In this document: positions 33,351-41,660 of the stretch, one piece after another
Layout: every line of letters begins with the position of its first letter
How positions within the stretch are numbered: the first letter of the stretch is position 1
Origin: E44-bin88 sp034419075
GTDB taxonomy: Bacteria > Chloroflexota > Dehalococcoidia > Dehalococcoidales > BS750m-G39
Assembly: GCA_034419075.1 (NCBI GenBank)
Contig: DAOULR010000010.1
Coordinates: 17,894-81,893 of the forward strand
DNA length: 64,000 bases
Direction of reading: 5' to 3'
Program-made: the position numbers and the translations under genes
The notes under the pieces: model-generated
Seen by the model: only the letters and a program-made list of their open reading frames with translations
Told to the model about the DNA's origin: nothing
The model's database searches: none

Positions 33351-34034
33351 TCACTTGAGCAGCGCCTTCTTGCCCACTACCTTTTGCTGAGTGTACCAGC
33401 TCTGGACGGCCTCGACCACCTCTTCAGGTTTATCGCAGACAATGAGCAGGTCGAGGTCTTCTTCGGCGATGCAGCCTTTACCCAGCACCGTGCTCCCTAG
33501 CCAGTCCAAAAAGCCGTTCCAGTAGCGGCTGTTGAATATTATCACCGGGAAGGGCTTTATCTTGTGAGTCTGCATCAGCGTCAGGATTTCGGTCAGCTCA
33601 TCGAGCGTGCCCAGGCCACCGGGGATGATGACGAAGGCGGTGGCGTATTTTACCAGCATCACCTTGCGGGCGAAGAAGTGGTGAAAGACTATAGATTTGG
33701 TGGTGTAGACGTTGGCGGCCTGCTCCTGGGGCAGTTCGATGTTAAGCCCCACCGATTCCACCCCCGCCCGGAGAGCGCCCTTGTTGGCCGCTTCCATCGC
33801 CCCCGGCCCGCCGCCGGTTACTATGGAAAAGCCCAGTTCCCCCAGCTGATAGGCGATTTCCTCGGTCTGGGCGTAGAGCTTGTCGCTCTCTTTGAGACGT
33901 GACGAGCCGTAGAAGGTTACCGCCGGCTCGATACCGGTGAGGGTGTCGAAGCCCTCCACCAGCTCGCCGATGATGCGGAACATACGCCACGATTCTTCCT
34001 TGGCCAGTTCGTTGATTTCATATTCGGTCGGCAT
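33351..34034 (-). CDS. LOG/TIGR00730 family Rossmann-fold protein
   Basis: 227 aa. GGGPGAMEAANKGA and PGGLGTLDEL are the two conserved motifs of the LOG (Lonely Guy) phosphoribohydrolase family, which cleaves nucleoside 5'-monophosphates to bases. An N-terminal extension of about 40 residues is present, as in larger bacterial members. GGGAGG precedes the ATG. The reaction in this organism is not known; many bacterial members are annotated as putative AMP nucleosidases. Confidence 0.88.
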   Translation of the reverse strand: MPTEYEINELAKEESWRMFRIIGELVEGFDTLTGIEPAVTFYGSSRLKESDKLYAQTEEIAYQLGELGFSIVTGGGPGAMEAANKGALRAGVESVGLNIELPQEQAANVYTTKSIVFHHFFARKVMLVKYATAFVIIPGGLGTLDELTEILTLMQTHKIKPFPVIIFNSRYWNGFLDWLGSTVLGKGCIAEEDLDLLIVCDKPEEVVEAVQSWYTQQKVVGKKALLK

Positions 34035-34069
34035 AGCATCCTCCCACCAAGGTTTTACGGTTGGCTTAG

Positions 34070-34147
34070 CTATTTCTTCTTGGCGGCCTGCTTTTCCTGC
34101 TTTGTCTTCTTTGGTTTCTTAATGTTCTTTCTGCCCTTAGTTCCCAT
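34070..34147 (-). CDS. 25-residue highly basic peptide
   Basis: ATG 34147, with GGGAGG/GGAGG 7 nt upstream, encodes MGTKGRKNIKKPKKTKQEKQ and then AAKKK, about half Lys/Arg. The good ribosome binding site and intact frame support a real gene. A truncated look-alike (MGTKGGKSLK) sits at 34737-34705, before the lipoprotein. Nucleic-acid or ribosome binding is possible from charge alone. Confidence 0.55.
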   Translation of the reverse strand: MGTKGRKNIKKPKKTKQEKQAAKKK

Positions 34148-34165
34148 TTTTGTCCTCCCTCCCGG

Positions 34166-34708
34166 TTATTCAGTAAGGCTGAACGAATCTATAACCTCTT
34201 GTCCTTCGGGCCAATCCGTATTTTGCAGAAACAATACGGTGTAGTAGATAGACCCGGTTTCCTTAATGAACTGCCCACCTTGTAACGGGATATCTTCATA
34301 AACTATGGTGAAAGTCATCACCCAATCCCATTTCTCTGTCGCTGGCTCATTGGTAATGATAGTTAGCTCTGTGAACCCTAAAGCTTCAAAGAATTGCCGG
34401 AGGCTAGCTTCAGTGGAAACAGAAATCATTATTTCTGGCGTCGAGGGGGGTGCCAGCCCTCCAACGTTGGCACTGATCATAATCTGATTGTAAGAGCTTT
34501 CCTCGGGCTTTATGCCTATAGTACCAGGGTCAACTTCCTCAAAAATCCAGTCCGTTGGGTAATCTACGCTGAAGCCATAATCTGCATTAACATAGTGTGT
34601 AAATCCAGGTTGATTTGGAGCTTCAGGCGATGAATCTGTATTTGGGGAGCCACATGCGCTCAACATAAGAACCCCGATAACTAAAATCATCAATAATATT
34701 CGTTTCAT
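34166..34708 (-). CDS. lipoprotein with PsbP/DUF1795-like domain
   Basis: 180 aa. A lipoprotein signal peptide (MKRILLMILVIGVLML) ends in lipobox LSAC, so Cys19 would be lipidated. The mature part (ADYGFSVDYPTDWIFEE and IKETGSIYYTVLFL, SFSLTE) resembles PsbP-like/DUF1795 domains that are common in extracellular proteins. Likely anchored on the outer face of the membrane. Its start codon overlaps the stop of a 10-residue reading frame (ATGA). Function unknown. Confidence 0.75.
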   Translation of the reverse strand: MKRILLMILVIGVLMLSACGSPNTDSSPEAPNQPGFTHYVNADYGFSVDYPTDWIFEEVDPGTIGIKPEESSYNQIMISANVGGLAPPSTPEIMISVSTEASLRQFFEALGFTELTIITNEPATEKWDWVMTFTIVYEDIPLQGGQFIKETGSIYYTVLFLQNTDWPEGQEVIDSFSLTE

Positions 34709-34737
34709 TTTAAACTCTTTCCGCCTTTAGTTCCCAT
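34705..34737 (-). CDS. 10-codon upstream reading frame overlapping the lipoprotein start
   Basis: ATG 34737 encodes MGTKGGKSLK, and its TGA overlaps the lipoprotein ATG. The first five residues match the 25-aa basic peptide at 34070-34147, suggesting a decayed copy or a leader for translational coupling. It has no strong ribosome binding site that I can see, so its translation is uncertain. Confidence 0.35.
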   Translation of the reverse strand: MGTKGGKSLK

Positions 34738-34760
34738 GAATCATTCGCTTTTAGGTCTTC

Positions 34761-35330
34761 TTATGTAACTGGCCAAAATTCACCACCACATTCGCATTTA
34801 TAAGTTCTTCTCATTCTACCATCTGTAATCTCGACTGAGGTTAGCTCTAAAACCATTGCGCCACAGCGGTCACATTGCCATGGTCCCCTATGGCTATCAC
34901 GGTCTCTTTTTCTTGCGAGAAGTTTTTTTTCATCAAGTCTGAGCTTAAGATTTTCGGAGCCTTGCCTGACCCAAGCTCGGCCATCATATTCGTGGTAAGG
35001 TATAGAGCGATGCCTTTCCGCACTAATTACGAGAACTGTCTTATCGCTCAATTCTTCAATACTAATTTGTGCCGTTAGCTGAGGCTCAAATTTACTTCTC
35101 AAAGTTTGAGATAGCGAGCGCTGCGCTTTATCAAAATTTCCCTGTTCAATACCACAGACAGTTCCATTCGGCTCGATTCCAAAGACTACTGTTCCTTTAG
35201 CTAGGTCAGAATTGACCATCGCACATAGCGCTTCCAGCCCTTCGCGTTGCAGGCTAAGTGATTTTTTGAACTCTAGTGTTTGACTTTCGCCTCTCCGCAC
35301 TAGTTCTTCAAGAGATAATTCTCGCGTCAT
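34761..35330 (-). CDS. AlbA_2 (schlafen-type) domain protein with C-terminal zinc ribbon
   Basis: 189 aa. Residues 13-130 are an AlbA_2 divergent-AAA_4 domain (ESQTLEFKKSLS, KGTVVFGIEPNGTVCGIE, YHEYDGRAWVRQGSENLKL). This is normally the N-terminal half of larger putative DNA-binding regulators. Here it is fused to a short zinc ribbon (CDRCGAMV...CECGGEF) and nothing else. It may be a minimal nucleic-acid-binding protein. It lies between the lipoprotein and the SmsB gene, same strand, with no clear link to either. Confidence 0.75.
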   Translation of the reverse strand: MTRELSLEELVRRGESQTLEFKKSLSLQREGLEALCAMVNSDLAKGTVVFGIEPNGTVCGIEQGNFDKAQRSLSQTLRSKFEPQLTAQISIEELSDKTVLVISAERHRSIPYHEYDGRAWVRQGSENLKLRLDEKKLLARKRDRDSHRGPWQCDRCGAMVLELTSVEITDGRMRRTYKCECGGEFWPVT

Positions 35331-35373
35331 ATGCAGACCCCTCCCCCCGTTCTATCACATCCACCTCTTGTAG

Positions 35374-36330
35374 TTACCTCAAAATCCCCTTAACGATAAC
35401 GTCCACCGCCTTATCCTCGTCCAAGCCCCGCGCCATTAGCGTCTCGACCTGTTTTCTATCAATGCTGCCGATAGCCGCTTCGTGGGTTACCTTGGCCTTG
35501 CCGTCGGTCACCGAGACGATGGGTATGGCTTTGGCCACGGCCTCGGTGCCGTTGACCAGTTCCATGCAGTCAACGTGGCCGCGGGCGTAGGGGGCGTTGC
35601 CGTAGGTCTCACCCCTGACCTCGGCCTTAGCCTTGTCACCCAGCACCAGTCGGCTCTTGGCCAGCCCCCTGGCACCGGCGCCGTTAAGATGAATCCTCTC
35701 CGTTATCTTGATGTCGTCGTTGCCCTTGCCGTAGGCTTTAACCGTCAGCTCGGCGATGGCCTTCTCCAGGCAGACGACCTCGAAATCGTAGTCCAGCCTG
35801 CCCACCATCCCCTGGCTTAGGGCAAAGGTACTCTGCCAGACGCCGCCTTTATTCACTTTAACCTTTGCCTTGGGGATGACCTCGATGCCGCCGTCCTCGC
35901 CGTGGTAGTGGGTTTCCTTATAGTCAAAGCGGGCGCCCGCGCCGATTTCGATGTCGGCGTCCATCTTGTGGATGACCTTAACCGCGTTGGGGAAGATGCA
36001 GTGGGCGATGACGCTGATTTCGCTGTTGTCCCGAGCGTCCACCTTCATGATGATTTCCTGCAGGCCTTCCTTGGGCAGAAGGCCGAAGCAGAGGTGGACG
36101 GGGCGGGGAACCTTGACGCCTTCTTCCACGGTGAGGTCGACCTTGACCCCGCTCTTGGTCTCCTCAGTGACTATCTTCAGGCCCTGGATGGGGTCGTTAG
36201 CCAATACCCTGTTTTCGTGGACGACCAGCTTGGCGACATCCTTCGTCTGCAAAACGCTTTTGTCGCCACCCGCCTTCTCGTAGGCGTCAATCATCCCTTG
36301 GTATTCTTTTTCTACTGTATAGCCAACCAT
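35374..36330 (-). CDS. minimal SufB/SufD-like scaffold (SmsB)
   Basis: 318 aa, well short of SufB (about 470), with the SufBD beta-helix core: VHLCFGLLPKEG, HYHGEDGGIEV, GNAPYARGHVDCMELV. The C-terminal motif HEAAIGSIDRKQVETLMARGLDE is the conserved SufB/D assembly region. It overlaps no gene and follows a SufC-like ATPase by 7 nt. This two-gene form is the SMS (minimal SUF-like) system described in archaea and anaerobic bacteria, which builds Fe-S clusters. The window has no IscS, SufS or SufU partner. Confidence 0.85.
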   Translation of the reverse strand: MVGYTVEKEYQGMIDAYEKAGGDKSVLQTKDVAKLVVHENRVLANDPIQGLKIVTEETKSGVKVDLTVEEGVKVPRPVHLCFGLLPKEGLQEIIMKVDARDNSEISVIAHCIFPNAVKVIHKMDADIEIGAGARFDYKETHYHGEDGGIEVIPKAKVKVNKGGVWQSTFALSQGMVGRLDYDFEVVCLEKAIAELTVKAYGKGNDDIKITERIHLNGAGARGLAKSRLVLGDKAKAEVRGETYGNAPYARGHVDCMELVNGTEAVAKAIPIVSVTDGKAKVTHEAAIGSIDRKQVETLMARGLDEDKAVDVIVKGILR

Positions 36331-36337
36331 GTTAATC

Positions 36338-37054
36338 TCAGTGCTCTGGCTCGTTGATGTGGGGGCAGGTCAGGCAGTTGTTCTTGAACCACTGGCTGCT
36401 TTCGGCGGGCGGGCCCGTCCTGATTATGGTGCCCGCGCATAATATCGAAACGCGGTGGGCAATGGCGGCCACCGTTTCGCTGTGGGTAATGAGCAGGACC
36501 GAGGAGCCCTGCTTGTTCATCTCGATAATGCCGTTGAGCAGCAGGGGTAGGGCCACGATGTCTATGCCCGAGTCGGGCTCGTCGAGTATGGCCAGCTTGG
36601 GGTGCATGGCCAGCACCGAGGCCATCTCAATCCTTTTACGCTCGCCGCCGCTTAAGGTGGCGTCGATGTCCCGATTCATATACTGCGTCGGCTCCAGCCC
36701 CACCATCAATAAATAGCGTTCGAGCTCGTCGCCGCTTCCGTTATGGCTGCTCAAGCGCAGGTATTCCCTCACCGTCAGCCCCTCCACCCGCGCCGGCTCC
36801 TGCCAGGCGAGGGTAATGCCCTTCTGCGCGCGCTGGGAAACGGAGAGACCGCCGATGTCCTCCCCCTCAAAGGTTATCCTGCCCGCCGTGGGCTTGTAGT
36901 TGTTCGTGCCCATTATCAGATTGGCCACGGTGGTCTTGCCCGTGCCGTTTTCGCCCAATATGCCGTGGATTTCGCCACTGTCAACGTGCAGGGAGAAGTC
37001 GTTGATTATCGGTTTGCCGTTTAGGGTTAGCTGTAAATTCTCCACATCCAGCAT
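36338..37054 (-). CDS. SufC-like ABC ATPase (SmsC)
   Basis: 238 aa. Walker A GENGTGKTT, signature LSGGERKR (preceded by DATLSGGE), Walker B LAILDEPDSGID with the SufC-type acidic DSGID, H-loop THSE. The C-terminus is short and carries CPHINEPEH. It would power conformational changes of the SmsB scaffold during Fe-S assembly in the cytoplasm. It has its own promoter with a perfect 17-nt spacer, then SmsB. Confidence 0.88.
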   Translation of the reverse strand: MLDVENLQLTLNGKPIINDFSLHVDSGEIHGILGENGTGKTTVANLIMGTNNYKPTAGRITFEGEDIGGLSVSQRAQKGITLAWQEPARVEGLTVREYLRLSSHNGSGDELERYLLMVGLEPTQYMNRDIDATLSGGERKRIEMASVLAMHPKLAILDEPDSGIDIVALPLLLNGIIEMNKQGSSVLLITHSETVAAIAHRVSILCAGTIIRTGPPAESSQWFKNNCLTCPHINEPEH

Positions 37055-37065
37055 TTCTCACCTCT

Positions 37066-37108
37066 GACCACTGTCAAACAGTATAATCCATCAGGGGGAT
37101 AAACTCAA
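37066..37108 (-). promoter_or_regulatory. promoter of smsCB with an inverted repeat at the start site
   Basis: Minus strand: TTGAGT at 37108-37103, 17 nt, TATACT at 37085-37080. TGAC/GTCA arms with a 4-nt centre (37066-37077) lie where transcription should begin and could be an Fe-S-responsive operator. The leader is about 28 nt, with GAGGTGAG before the ATG. Confidence 0.6.
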
Positions 37109-37230
37109 TTGGGGGTTACGAAGGGGGCATCCCCCATCCCCTCCCTGACGAACGTTGGTTTTCGTCCCAACCCAGCCCGCCCTAATAAGTAAACTTCTTA
37201 ACTTGGGAGATACGCCCCTCTCCACCATTA

Positions 37231-37368
37231 TTTTATCTATTCCCGCCCGCCGCCCTTTAAGGTAGAAAGGGGGCTGTGCCCCCTTTCAAACCCCCAAATA
37301 AGGGATATATAAGGGTCTAATCCCTTATAGGGTGGGTATTGGGTGGGAAGAAAGACCCTGGGGGGTGG
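37231..37368 (-). repeat. GC-rich double-hairpin intergenic repeat, copy 1
   Basis: Member of a dispersed family (other copies at 57222-57383 and 63018-63143, opposite orientation). Conserved block 37231-37298 includes a perfect 10-bp hairpin GAAAGGGGGC/GCCCCCTTTC at 37265-37287 (3-nt loop). A second, non-conserved hairpin follows (TATAAGGG/CCCTTATA near 37308-37329). The far end carries TAGGGTGGGTATTGGGTGGG. It fills most of the 375-nt gap before the deacetylase gene. The rest of the gap holds only the two flanking promoters. Confidence 0.8.
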
Positions 37369-37394
37369 TGCATTGGATAAAAAGGGGTCACCCT

Positions 37395-37423
37395 TTGCTC
37401 ACCGCGCTTACATCTGCTATCAT
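37395..37423 (+). promoter_or_regulatory. promoter of the deacetylase-like gene, leaderless
   Basis: TTGCTC (37395-37400), 17 nt, TATCAT (37418-37423) with TGC extension. The hexamer ends 6 nt before ATG 37430, which settles that start over an in-frame ATG at 37343 that lies inside the repeat. Confidence 0.65.
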
Positions 37424-37429
37424 CAGGCC

Positions 37430-38461
37430 ATGACAACAGGCTACGTCTATCACCCCATCTACCTGAGGCACGACACGGGCCGACACGTTGAGGTCGCCGC
37501 CCGCCTGGAGGCGGTTATCGCCCACCTGGAGGAAACGGGGTTGAAATCGAAGCTGACCCTGATTGAGCCTCGCCCCGCCACGGTTGACGAAATCGCCCTC
37601 GTCCACCAGCGGGACTATATAAAAGAGATTGAGGAGACGGCGGCCAGGGGTGGGGGCTGGCTCGACCCCGATACCGTGATGTCGCCCGATTCCTACCAGG
37701 CGGCGCTCTATGCCGCTGGCGGCGTTATCCGCGCTGTGGAGGCGGTGATGGGTGAGGAGGTGGCTAACGCCTTCGCCCTGGTCAGGCCCCCGGGCCACCA
37801 CGCTACGGCGAATCAGGCTAAGGGCTTTTGCCTCTTCAACAACCTGGCCATAGCTGCTAAGTATGCCCTCGCCAAATACAAACTGGAACGAGTCCTCATC
37901 ATCGACTTCGATGTCCACCACGGCAACGGCACACAGGCAACTTTTTACGATAGTCCACAGGTGATGTATATCTCCACCCACGAATACCCCTTCTATCCAG
38001 GGACAGGGGCTATAAACGAGACCGGTAGCGGGGAGGGGAGGGGGACCAACCTCAATATACCCATGCCCGCCGGCTGCGGCGACGAGGAATACCTAGAAGT
38101 CTTTGAGCAGATTGTCATTCCCGCCTCCCGCCGCTTCAACCCCCAGCTCATCCTGGTCTCCACGGGCTATGACGGCCACTGGGCCGACCCACTGGCTATG
38201 ATGCAGCTAAGCGTCGGTGGCTTTGCCCAGATGGCGAAGATTATCAAGGAACTGGCCGACGAGCTCTGTGTCGGGCGTCTGGCGCTGACGCTGGAGGGGG
38301 GCTACAACCTTGAGGCCCTGGCCGCCTCGATAAAAGCTACTTTTGACGTCCTCCTCGGCACTGCCAGCGAAGAGCTCTCGGGCGCGCCGCCGCGCCGTTC
38401 CGAGCCGCCTAACATAGAGAGCCTGATAGCGGAGATAAAGAAGATACACAATCTCAGCTAG
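37430..38461 (+). CDS. histone deacetylase-like amidohydrolase (class II type)
   Basis: 343 aa from ATG 37430. The fold motifs are RPPGHHA (paired active-site His), FDVHHGNGTQ with zinc-binding Asp and His, and LVSTGYDGHWADPLA with the third zinc Asp and the DP motif. C-terminal LTLEGGYN carries the final loop (usual Tyr in GGY). Bacterial members remove acetyl groups from acetylpolyamines, acetoin or proteins. Which applies here is unknown. The stop codon shares the palindrome CTAG with the stop of the convergent CDF transporter gene. Confidence 0.9.
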   Translation: MTTGYVYHPIYLRHDTGRHVEVAARLEAVIAHLEETGLKSKLTLIEPRPATVDEIALVHQRDYIKEIEETAARGGGWLDPDTVMSPDSYQAALYAAGGVIRAVEAVMGEEVANAFALVRPPGHHATANQAKGFCLFNNLAIAAKYALAKYKLERVLIIDFDVHHGNGTQATFYDSPQVMYISTHEYPFYPGTGAINETGSGEGRGTNLNIPMPAGCGDEEYLEVFEQIVIPASRRFNPQLILVSTGYDGHWADPLAMMQLSVGGFAQMAKIIKELADELCVGRLALTLEGGYNLEALAASIKATFDVLLGTASEELSGAPPRRSEPPNIESLIAEIKKIHNLS

Positions 38462-39366
38462 TCGCGCTGGCACAGGTCGGGGGTGAGCGAGCACCGCTCA
38501 CACTGGCCGTCGCAGGGCTCGATGTGAATGGTAACGCTGGTAGAGGCAAGCCTGGCTTCTATTTCCTGCTCCAGCTCATCGCATAGCTGGTGCGCCTTTT
38601 CCACGCTGACATCCTTGGGCACCACTAGGTGGAAGTCTATATAGCGCTGGCTGCCCGCCTTGCGGGTGCGTATCTTGTGAAAGTTCACCAGTTGCCCCCG
38701 GTGCTCTCTGAGGCAGGCGATTATCTTCCTCTCTTCCGGCCGGGGTAACCTGGTATCAATCAGGCCACCGAAAGCCCTCTTCATGGCCAGGAAGGCGGTG
38801 CGGAAGATTAGCACCGCCACCAGCAGGGCGACGATGGAGTCGAGCAGGACGACGCCAGTTGTTCTGACCAGAATTAGTCCCACCAGCACCGCCGCCGAGC
38901 TGAGCACGTCGGCCAACAGGTCGCGGGCGGTGGCTTCCAGGGCTACGGAGTCGGTTCTTCGGGCTACCCTCATGGCGTACCAGGAGACGGCTAGGTTGAT
39001 GACGATAGCCGCCGCCGTTACGTAGATGCCCACGGTGAGCAACTCGACTGTGGCCCCGCTAATCAGCCTGGTTATGGCCTGGTAGGCGATGGTGCCCCCG
39101 GCGATAAAGATTAGGGCGGCGATGACCACGCCAGCGACGTTCTCCGCCTTGCCGTGGCCGAAGGGGTGCTGGCGGTCGGGGGGGCGGTCGGCAATCCTGA
39201 TGCCGATGAAGCCGATAATCGCCCCCACCAGGTCGATAGCGCTGTGGATGGCGTCGGCCCTGATGGCGATACTGCCGGTAACAATACTGGCCACGACCTT
39301 CATCGCAATTAGGAAGCTGACGGCGACGATAGCTAGTTTGGCCGCATTCTCCTTGGTGGCCAGCAT
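38458..39366 (-). CDS. cation diffusion facilitator (CDF) transporter
   Basis: 302 aa with six membrane segments and a C-terminal cytoplasmic domain. The transport site in TM2 reads HSAID (HxxxD), and TM5 reads DLLAD (DxxxD), a mixed H/D-D/D set unlike the HD-HD of Zn-CDFs or DD-HD of FieF. The metal could therefore be Mn, Fe or Zn. A short Cys-rich tail (CDGQCERCSLTPDLC) may bind metal. It exports divalent cations with proton antiport. It begins 3 nt after the secF stop, so it probably reads on from secDF. Confidence 0.88.
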   Translation of the reverse strand: MLATKENAAKLAIVAVSFLIAMKVVASIVTGSIAIRADAIHSAIDLVGAIIGFIGIRIADRPPDRQHPFGHGKAENVAGVVIAALIFIAGGTIAYQAITRLISGATVELLTVGIYVTAAAIVINLAVSWYAMRVARRTDSVALEATARDLLADVLSSAAVLVGLILVRTTGVVLLDSIVALLVAVLIFRTAFLAMKRAFGGLIDTRLPRPEERKIIACLREHRGQLVNFHKIRTRKAGSQRYIDFHLVVPKDVSVEKAHQLCDELEQEIEARLASTSVTIHIEPCDGQCERCSLTPDLCQRD

Positions 39367-39369
39367 AAC

Positions 39370-40284
39370 TTACGCCTCTTTGGCTTTAGTTTGGGGTAGC
39401 AGGATGAGCCGCCTCCACTCCCCCCGCTCCCAGACAATGAGCAGAGTGGGGGCGATAAAGAGCGAGCTGTAGGTGCCGGCGATGATGCCGATGAGCAGGA
39501 CGATGGCGAAGTTCTGGATGGTGGCGCCGACGAAGATGAGCAGGGCCAGGACAACCAGCATGGTGGTCAGGCTGGTGTTAACGGAACGGCTCATCGTCTC
39601 CACCAGGCTATTGTTGACCACCATCTCGAAGTTGACGCTCATACCTCGCTTCAGGTTCTCCCTTATCCGGTCGAAGACGACCACGGTGTTGTTGATGCTG
39701 TAGCCGATGACGGCCAGTACGCCGGTGATGAACATCAGGTTTATTTCCCAGTTCATTATGGCACCGAGTAGGGCGAAAATACCCAGCACCACCACCACGT
39801 CGTGCGTCAGGGCGATTATGGCGCAGACGCCGTAATGGAAGGGCTTGGGCATCTTGCGGAAGGCCCAGGTGATATAGAGCAGTATGCCCACCGCGGCGAC
39901 ACCCACGGCGATAATGGCGTTACTGGTGGTCTCGGCGGCCACCATGGCCGAGACCGAGTAGAACTCGCGCTCGGTGGTGGCGCCGAATCTGGCGCTTAAG
40001 GCATCCTCCAACCCCATCCTTTCCTCCCCGCTCAGTTCCTGGGTGCGGATAATGAAGTCGCCCCCACCGGTGCGCTGTATAATGACATTGCTGTAGCCCA
40101 GCTCGGTCATGGCTGCCTCCAGCTCCGATTGCTCCAACTCTTCTTCAAAGCTGATGGTGAGGATGGAACCGCTGCTGAATTCGACACCCGGTTTCAGTCC
40201 GAAGACGAGCAGGGCGATAATGCCAATCAGGATAATCGCCTCCGAGATAATTAAAAACCAATACCTTTTGCCGGTGATATACAT
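39370..40284 (-). CDS. secF: protein translocase subunit SecF
   Basis: 304 aa with six membrane segments and a periplasmic domain (about 30-115). Typical motifs: GVEFSSGSILTI near the first loop, and GYSINNTVVVFDRIREN with the conserved Asp/Arg pair in TM4. With SecD it uses the proton motive force to pull secreted proteins through SecYEG. Its ATG overlaps the secD stop by 1 nt. The C-terminal tail is short. Confidence 0.95.
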   Translation of the reverse strand: MYITGKRYWFLIISEAIILIGIIALLVFGLKPGVEFSSGSILTISFEEELEQSELEAAMTELGYSNVIIQRTGGGDFIIRTQELSGEERMGLEDALSARFGATTEREFYSVSAMVAAETTSNAIIAVGVAAVGILLYITWAFRKMPKPFHYGVCAIIALTHDVVVVLGIFALLGAIMNWEINLMFITGVLAVIGYSINNTVVVFDRIRENLKRGMSVNFEMVVNNSLVETMSRSVNTSLTTMLVVLALLIFVGATIQNFAIVLLIGIIAGTYSSLFIAPTLLIVWERGEWRRLILLPQTKAKEA

Positions 40285-41618
40285 TACTTTTTCTCCTGAT
40301 GAGCGCTAAACAAAGCTGTTCTCTTAGCCAGTCGCGAGCCTACGAACAGGCGCAGCAGGGTGCGGGTAACCACGATGGCGGTAAACATGCTCACCGCCAC
40401 GCCGATGAACAGGGTCAGGGCAAAGCCCTGTACCGGGGCGCTCTCAGCGATACTGCTGCCCAGCCAGAAAAGAATGATGCAGACAATAAAGGTAGTCACG
40501 TTGCTGTCCCTGATGGCGGTCCAGGCGCGGCTGAAACCAGCTTCGATAGCTGCCCCCAGCGTTCTGCCCGTGGCGAATTCCTCCTTCATGCGCTCGAAGA
40601 TAAGCACGTTGGCGTCCACCGCCATGCCGATGGACAGGATAAAGCCGCCGATGCCGGCCAGGGTCAGGGTGACCGGAATCAGCTTGAATACAGCCAGCAC
40701 CAGCGCCCCGTAGAAGACGAGCGCCAGGCTGGCAATGACCCCAGGCAAGCGGTAGTAAATCATCATAAAGAGCATGACCAGTATGATGCCGATTATACCC
40801 GCCTTGAGGCTCATATCGACGAAGTCCTCGCCCAGTATCGGCGAGACCGTCTGGTCGTAGAGTATGTTGAGGGGCACGGGCAAACGCCCGAAGTTCAGCT
40901 GACTGGAGAGGCTGGTGGCTTCGTCAAGGCTCAAGCCCTCGATTTGCCCGCGGTCGGTGATAACGCTCTGGACGGTGGGGGCGATAGGGAATCCTTCGTC
41001 CCCCAGCAGGGCGATGTCGCCGTCAAAGATTCCCATCGGCTGGCCGATAAGTCGACTGGTGATCTGTTCCGATAGCTGGGCGCCAGTTTCATCCCATTCG
41101 AAAATCAGCAGCAGCTGCCCCAAATCGTTGCGGGTGACGTAGGTGTTATCCTTAAAGTAACGGCTGGTCAGCTCCAGCTCTTCGCCGTTAATCTCCCCCA
41201 TGGCGGGCTTCCAGCGGCCCAGCTCGTTTTCCCACCTGGCTTCCTCGTCCTCGGCGACCAATTCCCCGAACTCCAGTATGTCCACCCGTGCCAGTCTCTC
41301 CTTCTCCTGGTCGGTAATACTGATGCCAGGTAGCTCGAGCAGGATGCGGTCGCTGCCCTGCCTCTGGATAATGGGCTCGGTCACCCCCAGTGGGTTGATA
41401 CGGTTGCTCAGGATTTCCTTGGCCCCTTCCATAGCGCTGTCCCTGTTTTCGGCGTCTATCCCGGAGAGGTCGGCTTGGTAGACGATGTGGATACCACCCT
41501 GAAGGTCTAAGCCCATCCTCATTTCGTTTCTGTCGAAGAGGGGATAGATCAGGGCGCAAACGGAAAAGGCGAAGATGGCTATCAAAATCACTAGAACGGT
41601 GATATTGCCTCTAGTCAT
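40284..41618 (-). CDS. secD: protein translocase subunit SecD
   Basis: 444 aa with one N-terminal membrane segment (MRMGLDLQGGIHIVYQ), a large extracytoplasmic P1 domain and five C-terminal segments. The family motif GMAVDANVLIFERMKEE in TM4 is intact. The separate secD and secF arrangement is usual for most bacteria. It precedes secF in the operon, with the CCA-adding-type enzyme 42 nt upstream. Confidence 0.95.
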   Translation of the reverse strand: MTRGNITVLVILIAIFAFSVCALIYPLFDRNEMRMGLDLQGGIHIVYQADLSGIDAENRDSAMEGAKEILSNRINPLGVTEPIIQRQGSDRILLELPGISITDQEKERLARVDILEFGELVAEDEEARWENELGRWKPAMGEINGEELELTSRYFKDNTYVTRNDLGQLLLIFEWDETGAQLSEQITSRLIGQPMGIFDGDIALLGDEGFPIAPTVQSVITDRGQIEGLSLDEATSLSSQLNFGRLPVPLNILYDQTVSPILGEDFVDMSLKAGIIGIILVMLFMMIYYRLPGVIASLALVFYGALVLAVFKLIPVTLTLAGIGGFILSIGMAVDANVLIFERMKEEFATGRTLGAAIEAGFSRAWTAIRDSNVTTFIVCIILFWLGSSIAESAPVQGFALTLFIGVAVSMFTAIVVTRTLLRLFVGSRLAKRTALFSAHQEKK

Positions 41619-41660
41619 GTCTTATATACTACCTCTATTTCGGCTCATTAACCATATATA

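Noticed and set aside
37343..37429. earlier start of the deacetylase gene at 37343
   Set aside because: The extra residues lie within repeat copy 1 and do not match the family. A promoter with 17-nt spacing points to ATG 37430.
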